From Temnopleurus reevesii (lineage: Eukaryota > Echinodermata > Echinoidea > Temnopleuroida > Temnopleuridae): a stretch of DNA of 16,915 nt. The stretch is taken from positions 8,688 through 25,602 of the forward strand of contig BQKZ01009257.1 of NCBI GenBank assembly GCA_036244855.1, given 5' to 3'. The notes below the pieces were generated by a model that saw nothing but the letters and a program-made list of their open reading frames with translations, ran no database searches and was not told the DNA's origin. Below are positions 1-8,459 of this stretch, piece by piece (the first letter of the stretch is position 1; every line of letters starts with the position of its first letter). The translations under genes and the position numbers were made by a program.

Positions 1-90
1 AAGTACATCAGTCATATTACCAACATATTTGTTTATTTGATTACATACCAGCGATTTAGACAGATATGTTGCCAGATTTTCCAATGTTGA
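1..90 (+). CDS. C-terminal end of a class A GPCR (partial, enters from the left edge)
   Basis: The frame starting at base 1 encodes 29 residues ending at TGA 88-90. It carries the end of TM7 (TNIFVY in place of NPxxY), a helix-8-like TYQRFRQ segment and a CC pair that could be palmitoylated. It matches the C-terminus of the receptor at 1836-2891. The first 73 bases equal 2802-2874 exactly, and then 5 of the last 18 coding bases differ, changing the tail from CRTFRC to CQIFQC. The two genes share orientation and end about 2.8 kb apart, so this is a tandem paralogue. Everything upstream of TM7 lies outside the window, so its ligand and completeness cannot be judged. Confidence 0.85.
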   Translation, partial: KYISHITNIFVYLITYQRFRQICCQIFQC

Positions 91-1503
91 AATAATGAGA
101 ACCGCGAATACGCCAAACCACCCGAGAGGTTTGAATACAAATTATACTTCTATACCCCGCTCTTAAATGTTATTTTGTGCTTGATATTCAAACATTCTTA
201 AGTTTGTGATAGGACGCACAATATCTATCTCGATTAATTGACACCGGTAATTAATAGGCGGATTTACAAATAGAAGCAAAATTTATGTGATCTTCATACA
301 CAAAGGTTGTTCTTGACGACCCGATAGCTTGCCCGAGGTGTTAGGCTTGCCCGACATAGTAATAAGTAAAAACGATGAAGCGACTGCGTTTATTTGAATT
401 ATGTAAAAGAGAAATGAATAAATTCAGAACGCAAGTGATGACATAGTCTTCTTGTAAAACGATTTAAATCTCAAATAAGAAAGAAAGTCTCGCTACTCTT
501 AAGGTACCACGACACGAGACGAAAACAGATATAAAAATCCATTACGTAACTAAAGGACTATGTCTTCTCTTGCATTACTCATTATATAATCTTGCAATTG
601 ATTGCATCTCTTTGATTTTGTCATAGACCTACGAAAACATTTATTTTAAGTTTAATTGCACCTTTTATGTCACAGGCCCAAGAGCCCGCAAAGCGAGCCT
701 ACCCCCCTAATACGTTTAAATTTGTACCAGCATGACCAGAGGAATAATGAGGTAGCATTTGAAATATTTTTTATTCCAATGTTCTGTTTGCAATTTGATA
801 GATAAATATTCAAGATTCAAGATTCGGTTTTTTTTTTCATTTTCCAAACAATAATACAATATTAATAGATGCATCACATAACAACATAATTGTGAACTTG
901 GAAGTACGGATACGTACGGATAAGTAAACCAAAACCAAATTCACAGATGCATCAAATAACAATATAACTGTGAACTTAGAAGTACGGAAATGTTATTTAA
1001 AGATGATAGGTAAATGAAAAAAAAAATGAAATCGGAACCAGCTTGAAGCTAAATTGAGTTGCATAGGAAGTAAAAATGAGTGAATAACTCGGTAACAATA
1101 TGCATTTGAATTCTTAAGTGCATGCAGACCACTTCTCAAAGCGAATAGTCGGCTATTTCTCGTTCACATTCCCTCAATACCTTCTAAACGATCTATTGAC
1201 TTGCATGCATTTATTTAATTGATTCCAACTATAATGATAAAAAATATTTTTGCTCGAATTGATATTGGAGATTATATTTCTGACATATTTAATAGTAAAT
1301 GGAGAGTGAAATGGGTCTATTTGTTTTGTACGGAAAGAGTCAGGAAGCGCTGTAAGCATTGCAAATATCATTTATAATAAATGATGCATTTGAATAGTAG
1401 TTGTTTGTTCACCAAGTATTAAAAGTAAAAGAAAGGTATAATAAGTAAACGGAAACTTAGGTTTTTAACCTTTAAAAATCTGCATATTTCGTTTCATTTA
1501 TGA
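91..1503. other. Gene-free stretch downstream of the first GPCR
   Basis: This is AT-rich sequence with no ORF that resembles a protein. An AATAAA at 417-422 is a possible polyadenylation signal for the receptor ending at 90. Similarity to the other receptor's 3' flank stops within about 8 bases of the stop codon (both read AAATAAT and then diverge). The only structured feature I see is the 78-bp-period duplication at 867-988. Confidence 0.6.
867..988 (+). repeat. Two-copy direct repeat, 78-bp period
   Basis: AGATGCATCACATAACAA (from 867) and AGATGCATCAAATAACAA (from 945) each begin a unit that ends in GAAGTACGGA (901-910 and 979-988). The 44-base matching segments differ by only a few substitutions. 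The DNA between them includes a small TACGGATACGTACGGATA stutter. No function is apparent. Confidence 0.7.
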
Positions 1504-1719
1504 GTGATGGGTACTGATGAGGATTATAAAGACGGAAGTCAAACTGATATGAAAGCAGATCCATGGTTGATCTTCAATTCTTCATTCATTGAAACCGAGC
1601 TCTTCTTCGAAAAAAATCCTTCATATACACCAGCAGAGATTTTACTGCTAACAAAGATGTCAGATTTTCTTATGTTGCACGTCAATTCTACGCACAAGTC
1701 TGAGCAGAGACAATTTTGA
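1504..1719 (+). CDS. Possible 5' exon or N-terminal region of the downstream GPCR (uncertain)
   Basis: This open frame has 71 codons from tandem Met codons at 1504 and 1507 to TGA 1717-1719. It is acidic at the start, rather hydrophilic, and has two N-glycosylation sequons (NSS and NST), as an extracellular GPCR N-terminus would. The receptor ORF at 1836 has an in-frame TAG at 1824-1826 and only about seven residues before TM1, so a spliced N-terminal exon is plausible. Acceptor-like sites occur at ...TTTTTGCAATTTAG (1749) and GCTGCATTAG (1826). I could not find a strong GT donor in the correct phase within this ORF, so the link is inference and the ORF may be chance. Confidence 0.25.
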   Translation: MMGTDEDYKDGSQTDMKADPWLIFNSSFIETELFFEKNPSYTPAEILLLTKMSDFLMLHVNSTHKSEQRQF

Positions 1720-1835
1720 AAATTTTGCTTATATATTTTTGCAATTTAGGCCATTCTATTGAAGTTTCCGGGTCTCATTTTGGAGCCGTCTGTGAACATC
1801 GAATATTCTGCAATCAGCTGCATTAGTTTTGCACG

Positions 1836-2891
1836 ATGGTTTATGTGTTGTTTGTTAACCGTCTGTTTATCGGCTGTCTCGCAGCTGTCGTGGGAATTCC
1901 TGGAAACTGCATCACGATCATCGTCTTCAAAAGACAGGGTATTAAAAACGCTACCGATGTCACTTTCATTGCCCTGGCCGTCATCGATCTCCTTGCCAGT
2001 TTCGTCAATGCTCTGAAGATCCCGATAGCCTTTTATCGCGACGAACACCCATGGTCATGCTGGGTGGAAATGATAGGCACTCGAAGCTTGGTCTACATGG
2101 GTTGGTTCTTGACGATCTGGATAGCGATCTATCGTTACCAAGCTGTCTGTAAACCATTCGATAGACGAATAGGACGACGAGCTTCGGTCTGGATCGCCAT
2201 CGGATGCTCAACCTTCGCGTTTGCTCTCCATGTTCCTTTATTCTTCGTAATTAAACCTCAGATCATTGGCGGCCAATTTGGCTGTATTGTCAATGGCAGC
2301 GTTTCTTGGGGATCTGAGGTTTTCTCCAAGTCTCAAGCGATCCTGTTCTTTGCATCAGCTCTGGGTGTGACATTTATCTACTTTCGAATCTACAAATTCA
2401 TCCGAGCTCATCAGCTGATTCGTCAAAGTATGACCTCACCTCAAGCTGGGGGAAATAATGCTACGGGCTCTGCATCTTTACCATCAATTAGTGCAGACAT
2501 GTCGACCTCAGGTGTCACACTCTCAATATCTCCAGAGTCTTTGGGAACTCAAGATCATGGGGCGGGCATCGAGACATCGGAAGCACCTGCAAATGAAGCT
2601 TTAGACAAGAAAGAGGAAAGAAAGATCTCACCAAGGAAGCCTTTCCGGAAGAAGCCATCGGACCATAAAACCACCCGGGTCGTCATCATAATCACTGTCA
2701 TCTTCTACATTCTTTGGCTACCCAGCATCGTGCTCGATCAGTTTGGTCATGATTATCTCACACGCGGTCTATTTTACCTTGTCTATTTATTCTATCATTC
2801 TAAGTACATCAGTCATATTACCAACATATTTGTTTATTTGATTACATACCAGCGATTTAGACAGATATGTTGCCGGACTTTCCGATGCTAA
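1836..2891 (+). CDS. Class A (rhodopsin-like) orphan G-protein-coupled receptor
   Basis: This ORF encodes a 351-residue seven-helix plasma-membrane receptor without introns in the visible part. Landmarks are: TM1 with GIPGN (Asn24); TM2 LAVIDLL (Asp51); Cys75 before TM3, expected to pair with Cys150 in the second extracellular loop; the TM3 end IYRYQAVCKP (YRY replacing DRY); Trp119 in TM4; TM5 about 165-189 without the usual Pro; a long Ser/Thr-rich third intracellular loop, about 190-278; TM6 with WLPS (Trp294-Pro296); TM7 ending TNIFVY instead of NPxxY; and Cys345-Cys346 in the tail as likely palmitoylation sites. NGS at 153-155 is a glycosylation sequon. The start is the first ATG after an in-frame TAG and leaves a very short N-terminus, so an upstream exon may be missing. 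A near-identical 3' end at 1-90 shows tandem duplication. Echinoderms have large expanded families of such receptors, often sensory. The ligand is unknown. Confidence 0.9.
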   Translation: MVYVLFVNRLFIGCLAAVVGIPGNCITIIVFKRQGIKNATDVTFIALAVIDLLASFVNALKIPIAFYRDEHPWSCWVEMIGTRSLVYMGWFLTIWIAIYRYQAVCKPFDRRIGRRASVWIAIGCSTFAFALHVPLFFVIKPQIIGGQFGCIVNGSVSWGSEVFSKSQAILFFASALGVTFIYFRIYKFIRAHQLIRQSMTSPQAGGNNATGSASLPSISADMSTSGVTLSISPESLGTQDHGAGIETSEAPANEALDKKEERKISPRKPFRKKPSDHKTTRVVIIITVIFYILWLPSIVLDQFGHDYLTRGLFYLVYLFYHSKYISHITNIFVYLITYQRFRQICCRTFRC

Positions 2892-4741
2892 AATAATTTG
2901 CATGTGTACCCAGTATAGTAGTTAAGAACATTATTCAGACCAGGGCCCTATTTCATAAAAGAAAATGAATTGCAACTCCATTTACAATAGATCAGGAACA
3001 AGTATTGAAGACTTGCGTTTATACTCCTCTCAGTTGCGTTTAATCGCATTTTTTTTCTGAAAAAGAGAATAAATGTCTCTAGATGTCTTTTGCTGAACAG
3101 CGCCATCTTTTGATGAGGGCTCAGCTCAAATACATTTTTGTTCAACTATGGAATCTGGGATGAGGAATACAAAGTTTTATCACAAGATGCAACTTATGAA
3201 GGACGTTTCGTCAACTCTTGTAAGTGTTGACAGTTTTGATAAAATCCTAGGGCCTGTATTCTGATAGCGAGGTTTAAGTTAACCCAGGTCTAAGTCATTG
3301 TCATTTGACAAGCAGAATCTATCTATGACTGTTAATAAAAGAGGGATCATCGAAAAAAACAACCACTAAGTCGCTACAGAAAAGCCTTTCCTATTCACCA
3401 CTAAGTAAGTTAAAGCACAATCATCTTTGTCGTACTTAAAGTGGACTTACTGAGAATGACCAGACAAACTATAATATTTCTAGGTCAAAGGAGAAAATGA
3501 GGTCATATTTCTAGACTTATTTGCCCCATGAACTGTGTAATTTGTGTTCCATGTTAAAAAAAGTAGTACAAAACAAATTTCTCGACAGACCGATCCATTT
3601 AATTCTAAATGGTAATGGGGGCATCCACACATTTTTGGGCCTTCTTTTTCCCTCGATTAAGGAAAATGTATTCTACTGTCATTCGCCACAGGTAGTCTCA
3701 TTTGATCTCAAACGTTAAAGCGTGTCAATACTTATTTTTTTCACAATACATTACTTGAAGCGTGGAGAAATTGATTCAAATCACAAATTTATGTTCACAA
3801 ATGTAAGAGAAAAACAATACATGCATTACAATTTAGAAATCTACTCAAATGAGTTTTACGTCGCTGTACAGTTTTGTGCAATTATTAAGATTGCTTGATT
3901 TTCTGTGCTCATAGTTTTGGGTTTGGTAATAATATAATCAAAGTTCAATGTTGGATATACCTTAGTTTTGAAATAACAGTGAATTATGTTGGAAGGTTAG
4001 AATTTAAGAAATCAACAAAGTATTATTAGGAACACTGTATATTGTTTCGTATTCTAATATCTTAAAATGAAGTGATTTGATTAAACTAACAAAACATAAA
4101 GAGGATAGATAATACTACATAGAAAAAAGAGAGTGTTGTGTACATTGAAATATAGGATTATAATGGGGGTATGCTACGAACATGATATACTGCTAGTTTC
4201 TTAAATACACCTTTCTTTGTCATTACATGATCCATAAGGTGATCACTGGTTTTCCGCGACAAGTCTCTTTATAATATCTTTGGTTTTATTTATCTGTCTT
4301 TGTTTGTTGATTGTTATTTTTTCTTCGACTACCGACCGTTCAGAAATGAGGTGACCTTCTGATACCTCACGAGTAAGGGAACGAATCAATTTTCTTCGCA
4401 GTCCCTTTTTAAAACGATCGGCAACAAAACAGGGCATTTGAATAACAAGCACCTTGCACATACGGTACTACAGTGAATAATTCGCATTTATACATTTTTA
4501 TTGGAAACGCAAGTTCAATGCTAATTGTAGGTTCATATGTTCAAAGATCGTACGTAGTAATTCAATGTGTGACGTACAGGGTTAGGTAACGTGACACGCG
4601 AGTCAATATCTTCGTGTTCTGTCAATCTTTGTAATTATGTTACACCATGGACATACTTGTATTTACTACCGACAATTCGTGTTCATTTGAAGTCGGGGAT
4701 CCGGCGACAGATTTTTAAAGTGCTCACTGAATTCAGAAAAA
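2892..4741. other. Gene-free stretch with repeat-end-like motifs
   Basis: The ORFs here are short and resemble nothing I know. Two sites look like transposon-terminus remnants: CAGGGCCCTATTTCATAAAA at 2941-2960 and AGGGCCTGTATTCTGATAG at 3249-3267. Both have the GGGCC start shared by other inverted-repeat ends in this window. I did not find a matching inverted partner for either, so they are probably solo or decayed ends. The rest, including 3700-4700, is plain AT-rich DNA. Confidence 0.45.
3068..3073 (+). promoter_or_regulatory. Candidate polyadenylation signal of the GPCR
   Basis: AATAAA lies about 177 bases after the receptor stop codon, a normal 3'-UTR distance. Another AATAAA follows at about 3333. 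In AT-rich DNA this hexamer is common, so the assignment rests on position alone. Confidence 0.35.
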
Positions 4742-4909
4742 CAGGGGCCAATTGCACGAAATGGTCTAAGCTATCTTCTTGCAAAGACGCCTGAACTCAT
4801 TGTGCCAATGTCAGACGAAAAAGGTATCAAATTTTGTGTCTGGCACAAGAAGTTGAGAGGTCTTAGTAAGAAGGGAATAGCTAAGACCATTCTGAGCAAT
4901 TGGCCCCTG
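4742..4909. mobile_element. Hairpin MITE, 168 bp, CAGGGGCCAATTG termini
   Basis: The left end CAGGGGCCAATTG (4742-4754) is exactly inverted at 4897-4909. Complementarity continues inward: AATGGTCTAAGCTATC on the left answers GGAATAGCTAAGACCATT on the right, and GTGCCA/TGGCAC pair near the centre. The whole element could therefore fold into one long imperfect hairpin. It encodes no protein, and the small ORF that crosses it is incidental. The CAGGGGCC start is like that of the element at 5782-5934 and fits hAT-type ends. I see no convincing 8-bp target duplication (CAGAAAAA left, GTTGTTGC right), so family placement is tentative. Confidence 0.75.
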
Positions 4910-5454
4910 GTTGTTGCGATCAGGGATGAATTATTTAGGCAAGATCTTGGCTCAAGCGGAGAGAGCAGTTATTGCGTAAGATGATGAGAAACGAAAGTGT
5001 TTTTGCAGTCAAATCTGTTGGTGTATCTTCAACTTCCAAGAAATAAAGATTGTCGGCAGTCAATGTTCAGAAAGCCCAGAGTTAACCAATTTTCCATGAA
5101 ACGATATGAAGAGAACATTAGATTATTCATGTTAAATTGAAGATCTTTCAAATGTTTAAATGTCCAAATTGTGGTATCGTTCATTGTCTGAAAAAAATAA
5201 GCGATTCTTTCCGTTGTGGATCTATTGTTGTAAATCATACCGGAGCTTTTCCCCTCGGAGATTAAGATCGTATGCCATTATCAAATTAGTGATTCCAAAA
5301 CATTTGTGCTTCATTCCCATACATGAAGCTGCTAAGAGTAATTGGAGCCTACTCTCAGCTCGTCTCCCTCATCTCACTAAATTTTCCGTCCCTCGTGCAT
5401 TCTGTAGGGGTGTATAGAGGGCGGAGTGGGTGGTTGACCCCGTATACCGTATGA
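4910..5454. other. Gene-free stretch
   Basis: No recognisable coding region, RNA gene or repeat is visible. The open frames on both strands are short, mutually overlapping and without family resemblance. Confidence 0.5.
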
Positions 5455-5700
5455 TTTATGAAAAAGGAGAGGAGCGAGAGAAAAGAAAAATAGGAGAAGA
5501 AGACAAGGGGAAGGAGGAGGAAGAAGAGAAGGAAGATGATAATGAACAAGATGAAGGAGAGGAGGAAGAATAAAAAAGGAGAACACAAGAGGGAAGAAGA
5601 TAATGTCAAAAAAAAAGAAAGAAAGAGAATGAAGAAGTATGGGGACGACGAGGACGAGGAAAGGAAGAAGAGGAGTAGGGGAAATCAGAAGACTTTTCTT
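5455..5700 (+). repeat. Polypurine (GGA/GAA-rich) low-complexity tract
   Basis: About 245 bases are almost all A and G on the + strand, rich in GGAGGA, GAAGAA and GAGGAC. Such mirror-like purine tracts can form triplex (H-DNA). Lys/Glu/Arg-rich ORFs on this strand and Ser/Phe/Leu-rich ones on the other are consequences of the composition, not genes. Confidence 0.8.
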
Positions 5701-5768
5701 TTTCAGTGGGCGAGGTTAGTTCCTCATGCTGACGGACAGAGGTACGTAGGGTGATATTAATCATGTTA

Positions 5769-5781
5769 GTGTGTGTGTGTG
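5769..5781 (+). repeat. GT microsatellite, left block
   Basis: This run of GT dinucleotides directly abuts the left terminus of the 153-bp inverted-repeat element. The same dinucleotide resumes at its right terminus, so the two blocks were probably one array before insertion. Confidence 0.7.
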
Positions 5782-5933
5782 CAGGGGCCGCGGAACTGCG
5801 GGGGAAAAGGGGGGGGGCATGGCCCCGCACTTTTTCAGATAATACGTGCACGCCTATGGGAGTGTGTAAAAATGCTTATCCACAGCCCCCACTGTGGCAG
5901 CCCATCCACTTTTCAAAACGTTCCGTGGCCCCT

Positions 5934-5934
<1 letters not shown>
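5782..5934. mobile_element. hAT-like MITE, 153 bp, inserted in a GT microsatellite
   Basis: The left terminus CAGGGGCCGCGGAAC (5782-5796) is inverted at the right as GTTCCGTGGCCCCTG (5920-5934), 14 of 15 matching. Both ends abut GT repeats, consistent with insertion into the array. The exact target duplication cannot be read because the flank is itself repetitive. The CAGGGGC start is typical of hAT superfamily ends. The interior is short, noncoding and GC-rich near the left end, including a run of nine G at about 5810. There is no transposase, so it must have been moved in trans. Confidence 0.7.

Positions 5935-5968
<34 letters not shown>
5935..5968 (+). repeat. GT microsatellite, right block
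   Basis: This is an uninterrupted (GT)n run of about 34 bases. It accounts for the Cys-Val runs in two open frames crossing the site, which are therefore not genes. Confidence 0.9.
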
Positions 5969-5971
<3 letters not shown>

Positions 5972-6095
5972 TTGGGTGGGGGTATCAATTCTTCTAGGAG
6001 AACTGAAGACCCTTTTTGAGAGGGGCATGGGAATTTTATAATTTATTCATTCAAACTTCATAGTGATATATAATCAACATTCTGCTTATATTAGT

Positions 6096-6143
6096 GGTAT
6101 GTAGAAATTAATTTTTGGAGGTATGTACAAATTAATTCTTTTA
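6096..6143 (+). repeat. Two-copy 24-bp tandem duplication
   Basis: GGTATGTAGAAATTAATT (from 6096) is followed by GGTATGTACAAATTAATT (from 6120). It is a minor local duplication with no sign of function. Confidence 0.55.
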
Positions 6144-7132
6144 AGAAGTGGCAAATTGTTACCGAAAAGTAATTATACTCTTTTCATTTTTTAATTTTCT
6201 TTATTGCAATCCAAGTCGGCTAAAGAAGCTCTGAATATCCTCGCCCCTGTTGACATACAAACCTACATATGCAGATGTCTGAAGTTTTCTCTCCACAAAA
6301 TGTTCCTTCCCCCGTGAAAGTATATACTTTCATTTGATTAATGTGATTTGAGCTATGAATGTGGCCTTTTCGATGATAACAGAAACCGCTGATTTGGTTA
6401 ACATTGACCTTCAAAATGATTTCGACATGCCCACTCAAAAACGTACATTCTAATATCACGATTCTCATGTTTTATTTATTTCGAATTAAGCGTTAACATT
6501 GGAGGGAAAACCACTCGCCTCTCCTTACAAACTTAGAAAAAATTGCACCATTGCACCTTTAAAGATGCAAAGTAATACTTGGAGCAGTTTAAGGTTGCAA
6601 TATTGCATCCTATTTTTTTTTTCATAAGAGTGCAATATTTCTCAAAATAGGGTACATGCAGGTAAAATAAGACTATTAACGACATTTGCATAATTTGCAT
6701 GAAGATGCATAAAAATAAATCCGGCAAACCTTGTTCTTTTTAATTTAAAACTATTTACCCTCCATTTTTTAGAATGTTTGCGATCATCAAATAATGATAT
6801 TTACAATTAATATGCAAATAATGACATCGTCACAGAAGTCCCATACGGTATTACCTGCATGTGCAGGTAATATGAGACGAAACATGATAGACATGGTAAC
6901 TATGTTAAAATGACAATGTCAAGTCTTAAATTTACATTTTTTCTTTTGGAGATGTTTGACTATTGAATTTCAATATAATCATTTAAATCTGATACATATA
7001 GAAGACGACCAAAAGGTGAACAACAATTGCACAATACATTTTGTTTCATGTTTTTGTTTGAGGATGGTTAAGTGTAATTTGCTTTTCTACATCTTTAAAA
7101 ATGTAATCCTAATTGCCTTAAACAATGGTTGT
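6144..7132. other. Gene-free AT-rich stretch with POU-type octamers and a short palindrome
   Basis: No gene is supported. ATTTGCAT occurs at 6684-6691 and again at 6693-6700, and its reverse ATGCAAAT at 6812-6819; this is the classical POU-factor octamer. ATTACCTGCA (6850-6859) is perfectly inverted at 6862-6871 with a 2-base loop. Whether any of this is regulatory is unknown, because no nearby transcription unit can be assigned. Confidence 0.4.
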
Positions 7133-7704
7133 TTAAGCTATTAAGCACCGTTTCACGCATTGAACTTGACCAATTTGCATTTAATTCAACTATTATTGGC
7201 TAACATCGCGCAATCTTTTGTTTTAACACACACACACACGGACTCGTGGTGTCGTGTTCTGCATGCGCGACTTATATCTCCCCATCCAACTCCATATTTT
7301 AAGACGATTTCTTTTTTGTCACTGAAATATTCCTCCTAATTTCTTTTTCATTATGACATTTAAACTTTTAGGCACGGTTATATGTATTGGACTTGACCAT
7401 TTTGCATTTCATTCAATCATTTTTTTGGCTAACATTGCCAAACATTCGCTTCGACACACACACCCACATGGACTCGTGTTGTCGTGTTCTGCACGCGCGA
7501 CTCCTATCTCGCCATCCAACTCCATATTTTAAGATGATTTCTTTTTTGTCACTGAAATATTCCTCCTAATTTCTTTTTCATTATGAAACGTAAACTTTAT
7601 GCATCTTCTCATGTAATGAGTTTGCCCATTATTTCAATTTAATTCTGCCACCTTCGGTTCATATATATATGTAGCTCACTCTGAATTCACCTTACAATAC
7701 ACAA

Positions 7705-7870
7705 GGTATCGATGGCCTAGTGGTCTAAAACTAGACCTACAAATGTTCATCCTGCGACCCGGCCGGGTTCGAATCTGGACCAGATATATTTTTGATCTTT
7801 TACTATTTGAAGATTTCTTTCTTTTTTTTCTCAATGAGTTTCTTGTCATGATGTTTTTTCATCAAATGTA
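7705..7870 (+). repeat. tRNA-derived SINE-like sequence (left copy)
   Basis: An RNA polymerase III A box TGGCCTAGTGG (7713-7723) and B box GGTTCGAATCT (7766-7776) sit about 42 bases apart, as in tRNA genes and tRNA-derived SINEs. The T-arm can pair around TTCGAAT, but the acceptor halves (GGTATCG and the sequence after the T-arm) do not, and there is no credible anticodon arm. So this is not a working tRNA. The downstream T-rich body to about 7870 is a guess at the SINE extent. Confidence 0.6.
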
Positions 7871-8254
7871 AGCTTTTAAGCACCGTTTCACGCATTGAAC
7901 TTGACCACTTTGCTTTTAATTCAACTATTATTGGCTAACATCGCACAATCTTTTGTTTTGACACACACACACACGGACTCGTGGTGTCGTGTTCTGCATG
8001 CGCGACTTATATCTCCCCATCCAACTCCATATTTTAAGACGATTTCATTTTTGTCACTGAAATATTCGTCCTAATTTCTTTTTCATTATAAATTGTTAAC
8101 TTGTACACACCGTTTCATGTATTGGACTTGACCATTTTGCATTTAATTCAATCATTTTTTGGCTAACATTGCCAAACATTCGCATCGACACACACACCCA
8201 CATGGACCCTCGGTTCATATATAAATGTAGCTCAAGAATTCACCTTACAATACA

Positions 8255-8322
8255 CAATGTTTCGATGGCCTAGTGGTCTAAAACTAGACCTACGAATGTT
8301 CATCCTGCGACCCGGCCGGGTT
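8255..8322 (+). repeat. tRNA-derived SINE-like sequence (right copy, cut by the gap)
   Basis: This second copy repeats the tRNA-like head, with its A box at 8266-8276. Over the ~60 bases from the A box to the gap it differs from 7713-7769 at about one position. It ends at GGGTT, in the middle of the B box, exactly where the N begins. Confidence 0.7.
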
Positions 8323-8323
8323 N
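8323..8323. other. Assembly gap or contig join (single N)
   Basis: The only ambiguous base in the window separates a high-copy tRNA-like repeat from the interior of a P450 coding exon. Neither side continues into the other. A SINE head cut inside its B box next to an exon lacking its start is what an unsized scaffold gap, closed to one N, would look like. Linkage and orientation of the two halves of the window are therefore not guaranteed. Confidence 0.8.
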
Positions 8324-8324
8324 A

Positions 8325-8459
8325 TTCTTCACCACAATGCTGCAGCAGGTCAAGTTTTCACTTCCGCCAGGTCATGACCCAGTGCCTTTGGACGGTCTTA
8401 TTTCTCTGACAAGAAAACCGAAACCTTTTGAGGTCCTAATCTCAACATGGTCTGATTAA
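8325..8459 (+). CDS. Cytochrome P450 (CYP2-like), C-terminal 44 codons, truncated by the gap
   Basis: The frame reads [16 protein letters not shown], then PVPLDGL and PFEVLIST, ending STWSD and TAA (8457-8459). It aligns residue for residue with the last exon of the minus-strand P450 at 16613-16797. P450s are microsomal haem monooxygenases; this tail lies C-terminal to the haem-binding loop. The haem Cys motif and the exon start are missing because sequence begins at the N at 8323, so this is an assembly truncation and not necessarily a pseudogene. Whether the gene is intact cannot be told. The 3' flank 8459-8638 recurs at 15445-15623. Confidence 0.8.
   Translation, partial: FFTTMLQQVKFSLPPGHDPVPLDGLISLTRKPKPFEVLISTWSD

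Larger units (their letters stand above)
7133..8322 (+). repeat. Higher-order tandem repeat, ~735-bp period, second copy shortened
   Basis: The block starting AAGCACCGTTTCACGCATTG (near 7143) recurs near 7878, giving a period of about 735 bp. Each block holds two related subunits about 227 bp apart, marked by ATTGAACTTGACC/ATTGGACTTGACC, a CA-rich patch, GTCGTGTTCTGCAYGCGCGA and CCATCCAACTCCATATTTTA. A tRNA-like segment follows. The second block lacks about 182 bp: its CACATGGA jumps straight to CCCTCGGTTCATATA. It is cut off at the N at 8323. I do not recognise the family; it is noncoding. Confidence 0.8.

Noticed and set aside
4243..4461. 72-codon basic minus-strand ORF
   Set aside because: There is no motif, promoter context or neighbouring exon; kept out as chance.
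4802..4984. 60-codon ORF
   Set aside because: It overlaps the hairpin MITE at 4742-4909 and resembles no protein.
5536..5754. Lys/Glu-rich ORF resembling a charged nuclear protein, and Ser/Phe/Leu-rich ORFs on the opposite strand
   Set aside because: They are translations of a polypurine low-complexity tract; no domain, no codon bias, and overlapping frames are open on both strands.
5751..6041. Two overlapping ORFs with Cys-Val runs
   Set aside because: The runs come from the GT microsatellite, and the rest crosses a noncoding MITE.
6220..6468. 82-codon minus-strand ORF with Cys/His residues
   Set aside because: The Cys/His spacing does not form a zinc-finger pattern and I recognise no family; chance is likely.
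7705..7790. A functional tRNA gene
   Set aside because: A and B boxes are present, but acceptor arms do not pair and there is no acceptable anticodon arm; the sequence is duplicated as part of a repeat.
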